64,000 nucleotides of DNA, from the NCBI RefSeq assembly GCF_030052815.1, contig NC_079503.1, forward strand, positions 50,076,735-50,140,734, written 5' to 3'. A program made the position numbers and the translations under genes. The notes beneath the pieces were generated by a model. It saw only the letters and a program-made list of their open reading frames with translations. It was not told where the DNA came from and ran no database searches. This stretch comes from Hevea brasiliensis. Its lineage: Eukaryota > Streptophyta > Magnoliopsida > Malpighiales > Euphorbiaceae. Shown here in pieces: positions 48,018 through 58,889 of the stretch (positions are counted from its first letter, which is position 1; each line of letters opens with the position of its first letter).

Positions 48018-48025
48018 ATATAAAA
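48018..48025 (+). promoter_or_regulatory. TATA-like box of element H LTR
   Basis: CATATAAAAC about 40 bp before the (TC)17 leader run and about 330 bp before the donor-like site. Confidence 0.45.
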
Positions 48026-48060
48026 CAAAAATTTTGGTTTTCTTCCATACTTATCAGCCG

Positions 48061-48064
<4 letters not shown>

Positions 48065-48098
<34 letters not shown>
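48065..48098 (+). repeat. (TC)17 microsatellite
   Basis: 34 bp of uninterrupted TC in the region expected to be the transcribed leader of H. Confidence 0.95.
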
Positions 48099-48101
<3 letters not shown>

Positions 48102-48552
48102 TTTCTGCATTTTCTTTCACCCAAACTCAAATATAAACCCTAATTCAACAATCTAAAATGATGTTTTGTGTTAGAATTGAAGGAATTGATGATCAACACA
48201 TGAAATCAAGTTGAAAGGAAGGAAGAAATTAAGAGCTCATTTCAAGGGCAGAACTATTGGGCTGGAAAACCAAGGCTAAACACTGATTTGGCTTGGGATT
48301 TTTTGATGAGAAGTGCTTGCTATTGGGAGTAAATTGAACTAAGTTGAGGTAAGTGCTTGTCTAATCTTATTAGCAAAAATTATTACTTTATGCATCCTTG
48401 AATGGTGACTGCCAGGATTTGTATATCCAGTGAGCAATATGTACTAATTTGGCTCTAAATTGAGTTATAGAGCTCCAATTGAAATGAAATTTATACCAAA
48501 AGTTTCTTAAGACATAGACCTATAATTTTTGTGTTTTGACCGGGACCAAATT

Positions 48553-48776
48553 TGTAACATCCTCACTATAGGCAGTTCCATACATTCCACTGTTTTAGTA
48601 ACTAAAGTTTATTTGGACAGCCAGAATATATGAAACTACATTTAAACTAGAGTGATGAGTCATAATTAAATTAAATAAAGATCAATCAAGGATGAAGAGA
48701 AATAAAAGAAGTGGAGTGCAAATTGTTTAAATGAGCATAAGCCCCGGTGATGAGTGACCTCACTGGGAAATGACAG
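48553..48776 (+). mobile_element. LTR-II-like LTR, 5' end piece
   Basis: TGTAACATCCTCACTATAGG start and the GATGAGTGACC block near 48750. Inserted into the H LTR; left TSD AAATT (48548-48552). Interrupted by the solo LTR-IV at TSD GACAG and resumed at 52406. Confidence 0.8.
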
Positions 48777-51700
48777 TGTAACACCCCGTTTGCATAGCCT
48801 GGTATATTTCACTGTTCCGGTGACCGGTGTCGGTCCGGACAATTAAGGGGATTAGAACCACACTTAAGACAACTTGAGAAGTCATAAACACAAATAATTA
48901 GTAATGTTTAATTAGTTAAGTATAAACAAGAAAAACAGAACATATGAAGTTAAACGAGCCGAGAGTCACAGCGATGAGTGACCTCCTCAGGAACGACTGC
49001 AAAGTCGTTTTAAACTCAAATTTCGAACCGTAAAAAGTGACGCTGCGGTCCTTAGGACCCTTATGAACACAGTGAAAAAGAGAAAATCACGAAAAAGAAC
49101 TGTTAAGTCAGTCAAATAATTAGGTCAGGGAGCCGGAAGAAATATGGAATTATTTGCAAACCGGGATGAACCGGCGAGGGGCAATTTGGTCAATTGACCT
49201 CTAGAGCTGACTCCTGACCTAACTGTCAAATAAAATCGGAGAAAAGAAAATTTCGGAATTGAGAATTAAATTAAAGAACTAATAGAAAAAAAAAGAAGAA
49301 GAAGAAGATAGAAAAGTCAAAGGTGATGACATCATGAATGATATCAATAAGAAATTAATTAAGTTATTTATTAAATGGGATTTTGTGGTCTTCCATCAAC
49401 TAAAATAAATTAAGAAAAGAAAAAAATTAACAACAAAAAGTCATCTTCATCTTTTCAAAAACGTCACTCTCTTCTCTCCCTCACAAAACCACCATGAAAG
49501 CTCATTTTTGAGCTTGAAAAACTAAAATCCAACCATACAAAATTGTCCTACCATAACTAGACCTTCTTTGGGCAACTAAGAAAGAAGATTCAAGGAAAAG
49601 AAAGAAGAAAAATTTGAAGAAAAGGAGGAAGAAAATTCTGCTCAAGGTATAGTACTATAAACTTCAATTTTTTTTGTTTAATTAGTGTTAGTGTGGCATC
49701 AAAAGCTTGTAAATAAACTTGAAATGAAACAAACATGGGAGAAGGACTAAACTGAAATTTTGGCCAGCCTAAAGAGAATATGGATTGCATGAATTTAATG
49801 GGTTTGAATGAGTTTAGGAACCCTACTTAGTTGATTGATTATAGTTTAAAGTTTTGAATTTAGTTAATTGCACAATTTAAGTGAATTAGGGTTTGGAGGC
49901 TAGGGTTTGTGAACCAAATTTTGGAGAAATGCATAAATGATGACCTTGGTCTATTGTGAGATGAAAAATGGTCAATAATGACCAAAAGAGATGTGTGGGA
50001 ATTGTTGGAATGAAAATCAAATTCGTAGGTCAAATGGCAATGCTGCTGGCAGCATGACCAAACCCATTTTGAAGGACCAAAACTCAAATTTTACAAGTCC
50101 AATTGATATGCCAAAAATTGGGGATGAAAATAGACATAAAAGAGCACAATTTTCATTAAGGAACCATGCCCAAAAACTGACCAAAACTGGGTGAACAAAT
50201 TGACCAAAGTGAAATGAGAGCAGCTGCCATCGCAAATTAAATCGACCAAATGAACAGTAACTGTTCATTTGGTCATAACTCGAGTTAGGAAGGTTAAAAT
50301 CACCTGAAATTTTACCAGCAATTAGATATGATATAGACCTAAAACTTTCATGAAGAACACCAACCCAAATTAGGCCATTAACCCATTCAAATTATTGAGC
50401 AAAGTTGAGTTTCCAAACCTACAATTCTGTAGAATTCTATTTGAGCAGTAATGTTTGAACGGCTATAACTCTCTCTAGGAAACTCGGATTTAAGTGATTC
50501 TTGAACCGATGGAAACCTAAGACATAGTAGAACATTTCGTATGAAGAAAGTTAGATCAAATTATGAACTTAACTTGATCAAATTACTGAACAAATTTGGA
50601 CCAAAAATCTGCCAGACCCAAAATACCAGTATGAACAGTGCACGTGAACAGTAAACTTATTTTGGCTATAACTTGAGCTAAAAAACTCCGATTGAGGTGA
50701 TCAAAAAATGAGAATACACTTAAGACAATAAGGAACATTTTCAATGAAGGAAGTTTTGTCAAATTCCAACAGTAGATCGACCAATAGAACAGTGCAACTT
50801 CGGAGCACCAAAACCGAAAATTGGCAATTTTGCCAAAATGACCTAAGCTTTGAGAAAATGACCAAAACCAACAAGTTTAATGATCAAAATGTGGTATGTG
50901 GGTGAAGTTGGAGTTCCCATACCTATTAATCCTTAGAAAGTCAACTATTTGACTTGAATAGTGCAGTGAATAGTAACCCAAAACACAAAAATTTCGAGAA
51001 CGTCGAATTTAACACGTTAGAACTAAGTAAATGTGAAGTTAAATTTATTTTGGATTTGTGTTAAGTTCTAGTAATGAAACATTGTAAAATTGTGTGTTTC
51101 AGTTGAAAAGAATATCGGGAAGGAACCCGAGGAACCGAGTCGAGGCTAAGAGGCGACTCGCTTGAGGTTTGGGCACAACATCACCATGTTTTAAAGTTAT
51201 TGATAAAGTGAATGAAATATGTATTTTACATTTGCTTCGAATTGTTAAAAATTTATTTGTGACATTATTTATGATGTTTTGATTAAACTATGAAAGTTAT
51301 TGTGTATATTTGAAATAGCAATGTTTAGCAAATTGTTAAGAGAAGTTTTGAAACCACAGTGTCATGACCATATATTTGAACACCTCACTAGCACAACTAG
51401 TGGGGGTAATTAGTTTCGAATTTTGATTCCTTCTCTGGAGAAGTGTTGAGGTGTGCCAGTAGAAGAGGATGTGAATGGATATCCATATATTTGAGCTAGC
51501 CAGCCTTGTGATATGATTTCTCTTTAGCCTCTGGCTATTGAGATTCTATTTGTTTTGAATGGCATGATCTAACTGTGGGTTTTATGAAATGTGTTTTGAT
51601 ACTTTGAAATGAACCTGATTTGCATTAAAATCTCATAATTTATGTTTTTGTGTTTAATGCTCATGTTTAGTCAAATTTTTGAATAAATGTGATTTAAGTT

Positions 51701-52400
51701 TTGCATAAAGATTATTTTAGTATGTTGTGCACCACTGAGTCCTAGTACTCAGTGATAGCTTATTCTTTATGCAGATCTGAGAGACTAGAAGAAGCGTGGT
51801 GAAATTTCTTGAGGTGTGAGGAGCATCAGCTTAAAGTTTTCGGGTATAATTTATACCCCAATTGTAAATACTTCTTTTGATGTATATATTGCACATAAAT
51901 GTATGGACATGTAAAAATGGGTCTTGAGCAGCTTGTACAAAAATTTGTATGAAGTTTGTAATAAAGTTTAGTTGTATTTCTTTTGATGTAAATTTTGTAA
52001 GAATGTATATAAATTGTGTTGTCACTAATGAAATGTATTGCTAGTATGTTGAGAAATTTATTGAGTTTGATTGTGAAATTTGAAGTAGTGGTTGAGAAAA
52101 TTTTTAGAAGTGCTTTTTACAGGTATTTGAAGAACGGTTTTCTCAAAATACAGAGGAAACTCTGTCAAAATTTTTATAGAATTTGCGGAAAACTAAAATG
52201 GACCAAAATATTAACTAGTTTTAATTTCAACTAAATGTTTTAAGTACTTACTAGAAAATGCTCACCACTTGTCAAAAATAAGAAAATTGTTTTAAAATCC
52301 CTTGTAGGGTACTTAATGAGTTATCGGTAGGTGAAGTTTGGTAGTTCATTAGGTATTCTACGGGATCATGTTATGCCTGACAGAGGGGTAAGGTGTGACA
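48777..52400 (+). mobile_element. Solo LTR, family LTR-IV
   Basis: Complete 3,624-bp LTR, TGTAACACCCCGTTTGCAT to GGTAAGGTGTGACA, with perfect TSD GACAG (48772-48776 and 52401-52405). Donor-like CAAG|GTATAG at 49647-49648 (+870), module landmarks at 50275, 50465 and 50668, stem-loop 51733-51754, acceptor-like TGCAG|AT ending at 51774. Near 50228-50250 ACTG of the J copy reads ATCG twice. Confidence 0.93.
51733..51754 (+). other. LTR-IV stem-loop before acceptor-like site
   Basis: Perfect CACTGAGT / ACTCAGTG stem, loop of 6. TGCAG ends 20 nt later at 51774. Confidence 0.62.
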
Positions 52401-52781
52401 GACAGTGAATCAAAAACTACTATAAATTCATGTAGAACCCTGTAAGACCCGTAATGAATACTCAATTGAGGAAATTTCTATGAATTAATAAGACAAGCAA
52501 ATAAAAAGAAATAAACATAAAGCAAAGGAAGATAAGGATTTATCAGGTATTATGGAAAAGAACCGACATAAACCCAGTAAGAGCAAAACTTGGTCAATTA
52601 AATTTAAAGGTCCAATATTGACAAAAAATAAGGGTTATTAAATTAATCTAGCTATATTAATTTAATTAATTGAGATTATAAAAATTAAATATAATTATTA
52701 AAAAGTCAAATTATAATGATTATAAACTTCAAAATAATTACAAAATTGCTATTATACTTATTTATAAATTTGCCATTGAAC

Positions 52782-52840
<59 letters not shown>

Positions 52841-53475
52841 GATCAAAAAATTTAGTCATCTTCATCCATGTTTCCCATCCATATGCGCTTTCTCTCATCT
52901 CTCTCTAATTTCTTCCCTTAACACACCAAATCAAGCTTGAATCCCTATGTTTCTCCCATGATTTCTTTAGGAAATCAATAGAAACCACCAAATTCAACCT
53001 TGAATTGAAGAAAACTCCAAAGAAATCATAAAATTTTGGATGCTTGGAGGAGCAAGAAATTTGGCCAAGGAGGGTGCACTAAGGGGACGTGAAGTTTGAT
53101 TGAAGGGAATAGTGATTGAAGGTTGTTTGACACTAAGGAACAAGGTTAGTACTATGATTCTCTACTATTTTTTATGTTTGGCAATTAGTTAGGGTTTTGG
53201 TATAAATTAGGGTTTTCTTTGATTAGCCCTTATTTGATACAATTGAATACATATTATAACTCTTAGGTGTATGAATGTTGAGAAAATGTTGATGAATTGG
53301 TAAAATTATGGATTTATTATAGAGGTGTATATGAAACCAGATTCTGGACAGCTTGAGTCCAGTGTACTCAATTGGCTATAAATTGAGCTACATAACACCA
53401 ATTGAAGTGAAACTTAAACCAAATTAAATCTAAGACACATAGCTATAACTTTTATGTTTTGGCCTAGGCCAAAAT
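52401..53475 (+). mobile_element. LTR-II-like LTR, second piece
   Basis: TSD copy (52401-52405) plus continuation of the LTR from 48553. Holds (TA)22 at 52794-52837, a donor-like CAAG|GTTAGTAC at 53145-53146 and the first module (GAGCTACATAACACCAATTG near 53385). Cut at 53475 by a minus-strand LTR; AAAAT (53471-53475) is the expected TSD. Confidence 0.75.
52794..52837 (+). repeat. (TA)22 microsatellite at the TATA position
   Basis: 44 bp of perfect TA, at about +612 of its LTR, where other LTRs carry their TATA-like box. Confidence 0.95.
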
Positions 53476-54022
53476 TGTCACACCCTACTCCTCCGTAAGG
53501 CATGACATGATCCCGTAGTATACCTAATAAATTATAAAACTTCACCTACCGATAATCTATTAAATATACTACAAGGGATTTTAATGAAACAAATCCATTT
53601 TAGAGTTGGCGTGTTGAGAAAAATTTATCTTAAATGTTTTCAATAATAGTATGTTTCATGAAGCTTATTTAAAAACTTTTAGGCACTTTTAAAATTTTGC
53701 GGAAAATCCACGTGGTTATGGCTAAAACTAGGTGAAAACAGTTCTTCAATTTACCTGCAAAAACAATATATAACAATGTCCCAGTTCAATTTCAACATTC
53801 TCAATTTATTTTAATCAATCAACTCAACTCATTTCAATCTCAACAAAACCCACTATGAAGAAAATAATTCATTATTTATAAGATTCAGAAAGAAAATTAA
53901 ATATTACATTCATTAGAGTGATAAAATTAATATTACAAAAATATACAAGTAAATAAAATCTTAAATTAATATAACCATAATTTACATTTAATTACATATC
54001 AAAATAATATTACAAGAGCTTT
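53476..54022 (-). mobile_element. LTR-III-type end fragment
   Basis: Sense end of a minus-strand LTR (TGTCACACCCTACTCCTCCG), matching the first ~530 bp of 7002-11396, including the GAAAACAGTTCTTC block near 53736. Interrupted at 54022 within the segment equivalent to 7520; the remainder is outside the window. Confidence 0.8.
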
Positions 54023-54480
54023 TGTAACACCCCTATATGCATAGTCCGGTGCAAATCACTATTTCGGTGACCGGTGTCGATCCAGGCAATTAAGAGGAGT
54101 AGAATCATATTTAAGTCACCTAGAAAAACCCTGAGTAAAAATTAATAATGATTACTAGAAAGTTAAATACAGATCAAAAAAATAGAACATAAAAAGTTAA
54201 ATGAACCGGGGTCACAGTGATGGGTGACCGCATCGGAAAGTGACTGCGAGATCAGTTATAGCCCTAATTTTGTACGGGGCATTGTGACACCGCAGTCCTA
54301 GGAAAAATTGCGAAGCTAGTAGAAAAGAGAAAATCACAGAAAAGAGTTGATAAGTAGATCAAATAATTAGATTAGGGTTCCAAAAGAAATACTGAATTAT
54401 TAGTAAACCGGATTAGACCGGCGAGGGGTAAATTGGTCAATTCACCCTTAGATGTGACTCATGACCTAACTGTCCAATAA
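54023..54480 (+). mobile_element. LTR-IV 5' fragment
   Basis: TGTAACACCCCTATATGCAT start, GATGGGTGACCGCATCGG block near 54220 and the 'gaccggcgagggg' segment near 54417, all as in 48777. Interrupted after 458 bp by element B2. Confidence 0.8.
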
Positions 54481-55119
54481 TGTAACATCCCTGTATTCGA
54501 TAGTGCGTTCTACTATTCCGGTGACCGGTGTCTGTCCCTACAGCTAGGATGCTCGGAATTATACTTAAATGTTAGTGAAGAAAAATAAGATAATGAAATA
54601 CAATAGAGGAAAATACAAGAAAAACAAAGGAAAAATAAGAGCAATGAAATGTGATTAAGTTAAACGGGCCAAAAACCTTAGCGATGGGTGACTGCATCGA
54701 GAAGTTGCAGTGAGGACCGTTAACTATCCTTGGACCGCAGGAAACCCTGGAAAATATTTTTGGGACCTAAATAAACATCTATTGAGGTATAAATGACATT
54801 ATAAATGTTAAATAAAATTTAATTAATTAGTACAAAGAAAAACAAAAAATTGAAAAACTGACAAAAATCGGTGTTACCGTAAAATCGAGAATACAAACCA
54901 AATAGGGTCATTTTGGTCAATTGACACCCCGAGTTGCCTTTTGACCTAAATTTCCATGAAAATAAAATAATATTAAACTTTGAAAATATCATGAAAATAA
55001 GAAATGTGGTACATATTATAAATAGTGAAAGTTGGTGGCATAATTGCAAAATTAAGAAACTTTGGATTATTTAAATAATTAAGCAAGGTTAGTGCTTCAC
55101 TAACCATGCTTAAGTGGCC

Positions 55120-55128
55120 ATATATAAG
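55120..55128 (+). promoter_or_regulatory. TATA-like box of B2 5' LTR
   Basis: CCATATATAAGCC, ~640 bp from the LTR start and ~230 bp before the donor-like site; conserved in the 3' LTR at 61365. Confidence 0.55.
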
Positions 55129-55351
55129 CCTTCTTGGATAGAAAATAATCTCATCTTCAGCCTCTCAACAACCAGCCAAAGTGAACCACCATTAAAACTC
55201 CATAGCCATACCTCACTCAACCTTCATGCACTCCATTCTTAGCCATTTTCTTTGTGGATTTCTTTACTAAAGTTAGACTAAACATCTTGGGCAGCATATT
55301 GGGAGTAAAAAGGGAAGGATTTGAAGAAGTTTTAGCAAGCTCTAATAAGAG

Positions 55352-55353
55352 GT
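55352..55353 (+). other. Splice-donor-like GT in LTR-III
   Basis: AAGAG|GTAAGTATCC at +871, one of the best donor matches in the window. The 3' LTR has the same site at 61597-61598. Confidence 0.55.
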
Positions 55354-55984
55354 AAGTATCCATTTTCTTCCCTTGCTTAATTAAAACTTGTGTTGAGGTT
55401 GTGGGTAGTATTTTGGTTGAAAAATTGAAAGAATTACTTGAGTAATTGTTGGGTGTAATTTTCGGCAACCATGGAAGTTCAAAGTGTTTAGCTTTCTTTT
55501 ACATGTAATTGATGGGAAATCATGTTGATTAAGGTTATAAGATGTTTTAGCCAATGTATTTGATGTGTATGTGTGAATTGAGCAATTCAAATTAAGGGTT
55601 TGAAAGGGAAATTCAATACCGTAGTAAACTGCCATTTTTGGGCAGCCTTTAAACTCATGAATTTATGTATGATATCATGAAACTTATTGATGAATTCTGG
55701 TGGTGATGATGTAGGGGCAGTATGTATAATTGATGATGGAAGTTATATGTAATGGTTAGGAGTGTTATGTGTATATATTGTTTAGAATTGGATATTGTGA
55801 ATTGGAAGTGCAATTGGTGCATTGTCAATTGGTTATATTCTACCCAAACTGACTATAATGTAAAGTGATTGATGAATGTGGTAATGTACCAAATCAGAAT
55901 TGAGTGGAGAAGTGAACTTATAGCAAGGTAAATGTGCAATTGATAGATGTTTAAGCAATGTATTTAAGGACAGTATGCAAATAA

Positions 55985-57160
55985 GCATATAACCATAAAT
56001 GTGTGACTCCAATTGGTATGAGGCTAATTGAAAGTGAAACTAGGCACAAAATGTGCCAACTTTCATGTTGAAAGCCTACCAAAATTCTATCCGGAAAGTG
56101 ACAGTAAAACTAACCTAATCTGGAATTGCAAACTTGGTGACCCAGAAATTGACCATTTGAATAGTAGTCAGTCTTTTGGCCATAACTCACTCAAAACAGG
56201 TCCAAATGACCTAAAATTTATACCGTTAGAAAGCTTAGACATAGGGCTACATCTTTTGTAGAGATCACGAAACCCAGAAATAACCATAAGCAAGTTAAAA
56301 TGCTTGCATAAGTTCGGGTATAAAACCTGCCAGAATTGGAAATGACCTAAAAATGACCTAAACTTTGCAATATAAGTGTAACTTGACCAGCAATAGTAAA
56401 ATAACCATAACTTGGTCCATAGAACTCCAAATGACATGAAATCAGTCCCAAAATTTCACATAGATTTACAATATTGGTAATTTGACCAAAACTCAAAAAT
56501 CAAGGAAACTAGGTCAATTAACTTGATTAAGTTGGCACACTAAATATGGAATTAGCACATTTTACCATAAAATCTAGAAAATTCAAATAAGCATATCTCT
56601 CACCAGAAGTGTCCAATTTAAATGAGCCATACCAATCTGGAAAGCTAAGAAAGAGACCTAAAACATTGTTTTATACAACTTTCTCAAATTATAAATGTAT
56701 AAGGTTATAATTTAAGGTCAAAGCTATTGACCTAATTGAGGACCATGCCAATATAGGACCTTTGAGTCCAAGTTAATAATTTGTCTATAAAGAACTCTAT
56801 AAGACTTGAAAAATGGTAAGCAAAATTTCTAATTGCCCCTAAGACATAGGGCAACAATACTTATGAAGAATGCTAGACCTTAATGTGATTACAAACAGTT
56901 CAAATAAATTAGTAAATTAGAACAGAAAATGCCTAAAAAGGAAACTAAAATTTAAATTTGACCTAGTTATAGTTAATTGACCATAACTTAAGCTATACAA
57001 CTCCAAATGGAGTGATTTAAAAAGAAAATTAAAGAAGACACAATGAAAAACAATTTAATGAAGAGAAATATGTTAAATTTACACTATAGCTTGGTCCAAT
57101 AGACAATAAACATTGGCCATGAAATCTGGAAAATGGCAATAAAATGCAATAAGCTTTAAA
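55985..57160 (+). repeat. Array of ~195-bp degenerate modules in LTR-III
   Basis: Six units marked by CATAACT-like motifs at 55991, 56181, 56406, 56592, 56785 and 56982 (spacings 190, 225, 186, 193, 197). Each unit has a CCAAATG/CCAATTGG-type palindromic tract and a 'taagacatag' tract. About 920 bp of this region is missing in the copy split at 31990/42797. Confidence 0.65.
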
Positions 57161-58021
57161 ATGAAATTGGTAACATATACCAACACTTAGAGACTATAAA
57201 ATGTGACAAATTGGGAACATTAAAATTAATTCACCTAGTGTGTATTAATGGTCAACATTATAAGTTGACTAATGAAATGAATTGAAGGGAATAGTACCAA
57301 GAAAATTTAGGTATTGGATTTTATTGTTAGAAACAATTTAACTGAGTACTGAAACACTTTAAATTGTGTTTCAATTGAAAAGAATATTGAAAAGCATAAG
57401 GAACATTGAGTCAAGGCCTAGAGGTGACTCAAATCAGGTCTGTGCACAATACTTTTTATAATCACTGCTTTTACTAGAAAATTTATTTAGAAAAATGAGT
57501 TATGAATAATTTTTTATTGTTTTGGCTTTGGAAATTTTATTTGAAAATTATTGTGTTGCCTACTTTTCAAATGGAAATTTTGAGATAAAATGTGATTTGT
57601 CGTTTGTATGAAATATTTAAATATTGTGATTTGGAATTGTTTTGATTCACACTTGGCATGGCAATATTACTATGTTCCTCCTCTATTTATGGGGTGAGTA
57701 TGACTATGTTCCTCCCTCTTTGACTTGCTAGTCTGAGGTGAGTATGGATGAGTACTCATTATGTAGCTAGCCACCTCCCTCATTGATTTCGATTAGTGAG
57801 GTGAGTATGCCTTGTCGTGGTGTACAACATGGCATGTTCGAAAAATTTGTGTCATGACCTAAGTTGTGTTATTGATTGGCAACACTGTGTTATTCAATTG
57901 TTTGATCAAATTTGTGTTATATGAGCTTCGAAAATTGTGACATGAAATTGTGAATTATTTGAATTGTAAATTGTCAATAAAAGTTTTATATACCACATTT
58001 TAAGTTGTTATTGTGCACCAA

Positions 58022-58038
58022 TGAGTATATTTTACTCA
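58022..58038 (+). other. LTR-III stem-loop, weakened copy
   Basis: TGAGTA (58022-58027) with TACTCA (58033-58038). CGCAAG replaces the CGCAG acceptor of the copy at 43701. Confidence 0.45.
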
Positions 58039-58708
58039 GCGATAGCTTTTTCATTGGTGTCGCAAGTAGACAGACAGATAAAGCAGCAGAGTAGGCTGCT
58101 TGTGACTTCACATTAGGATTTTTCCGGGTATATTGAGTATACCACTTCCTTGTAAATATTATTGTAAGGTATATAAACTGTATGTATATATTGTACTTGG
58201 TCTTGAGCGGTTGTAAAATAAAGTTGTAAATTATTTTGGCTTGTCAAAATGTTGTATTACAATTCTCTTATTTCAGCTTTTGAAATACTCATTTATTTTG
58301 CACTTTATCTTTGGAATTGCTGAAAATGATATTGAATTGAGTTTGAACTGTGTTGAGGACATTGATTTGAGTTGAGCCATATTGTAGTTTGGGATTGAAC
58401 AAATATATTAGAAGTGCTTTTTACAGGTTTTTGAAGAACTATTTTGCTCTAAATACAGACGGCACTCTACCAAAAATTTTACAGAAATTATTGATACTTC
58501 AAATTTGTTATTTGGTTTCACTTTAGTTAAAAAAAAAAATTTTAACACTTGTTAAAAGTGTTTACCACTGTAAAAAGAAATAAGAAAAGGTTTAAAATTC
58601 CTTATAGTGTGTTTAATGGGTTATCAGTAGATGAAGTTTGGTAATTTATTAGGTATACTACAGGATCATGTTATGCCTTACGGAGAGGTAAGGTGTGACA
58701 TGTTTTAA

Positions 58709-58720
58709 TGGTATTGGAGC
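58709..58720 (+). other. Element B2: degenerate primer-binding site
   Basis: TGGTATTGGAGC, two mismatches from the initiator tRNA-Met complement seen in A and J; 8 bp after the LTR. Confidence 0.75.
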
Positions 58721-58889
58721 AAGTTTTTAAATTCTATTTTGACCTGTAATTTGAATATTTTTCCTTCATTGTACAACTGCTCAATGTCATGGTTTGATAC
58801 ATACAGTACATTACATTATAAATTTGCACTAACAGGAGGAAATCTCCTTATGTTATTTGTTCAGGAGGTATAATATCCTCTAATTGACT

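Larger units (their letters stand above)
47715..48552 (+). mobile_element. Element H: 3' LTR, 5' portion
   Basis: Starts TATAATGCTCC (degraded TGTAACRCYCC). It belongs to none of families I-IV in its first 600 bp. TATA-like box at 48018-48025, a (TC)17 run at 48065-48098, donor-like TTGAG|GTAAGTGC at 48349-48350 (+634), then the first ~195-bp-type module (GAGTTATAGAGCTCCAATTG near 48463). It is cut at 48552/48553 by another LTR; the rest is not in the window. Confidence 0.78.
54481..58700 (+). mobile_element. Element B2: 5' LTR, family LTR-III
   Basis: 4,220 bp, TGTAACATCCCTGTATTCG to GGTAAGGTGTGACA. TATA-like box at 55120-55128, donor-like GAG|GTAAGTATCC at 55352-55353 (+871), six modules with landmarks 55991, 56181, 56406, 56592, 56785 and 56982, stem-loop near 58022-58038, acceptor-like CGCAAG ending at 58066. 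Left TSD AATAA (54476-54480). The 3' copy (60734-62094) is roughly 93-95% similar where compared by eye. Confidence 0.9.

Noticed and set aside
47980..48025. Host gene promoter or 5' UTR with TATA box and TC run
   Set aside because: It lies 0.3 kb inside the H LTR directly after the PPT, with no downstream coding sequence; it is the LTR's own promoter region.
49289..49312. Possible microsatellite AAG/A-rich run
   Set aside because: Short purine-rich tract in the LTR leader region; no sign of a defined repeat or function.
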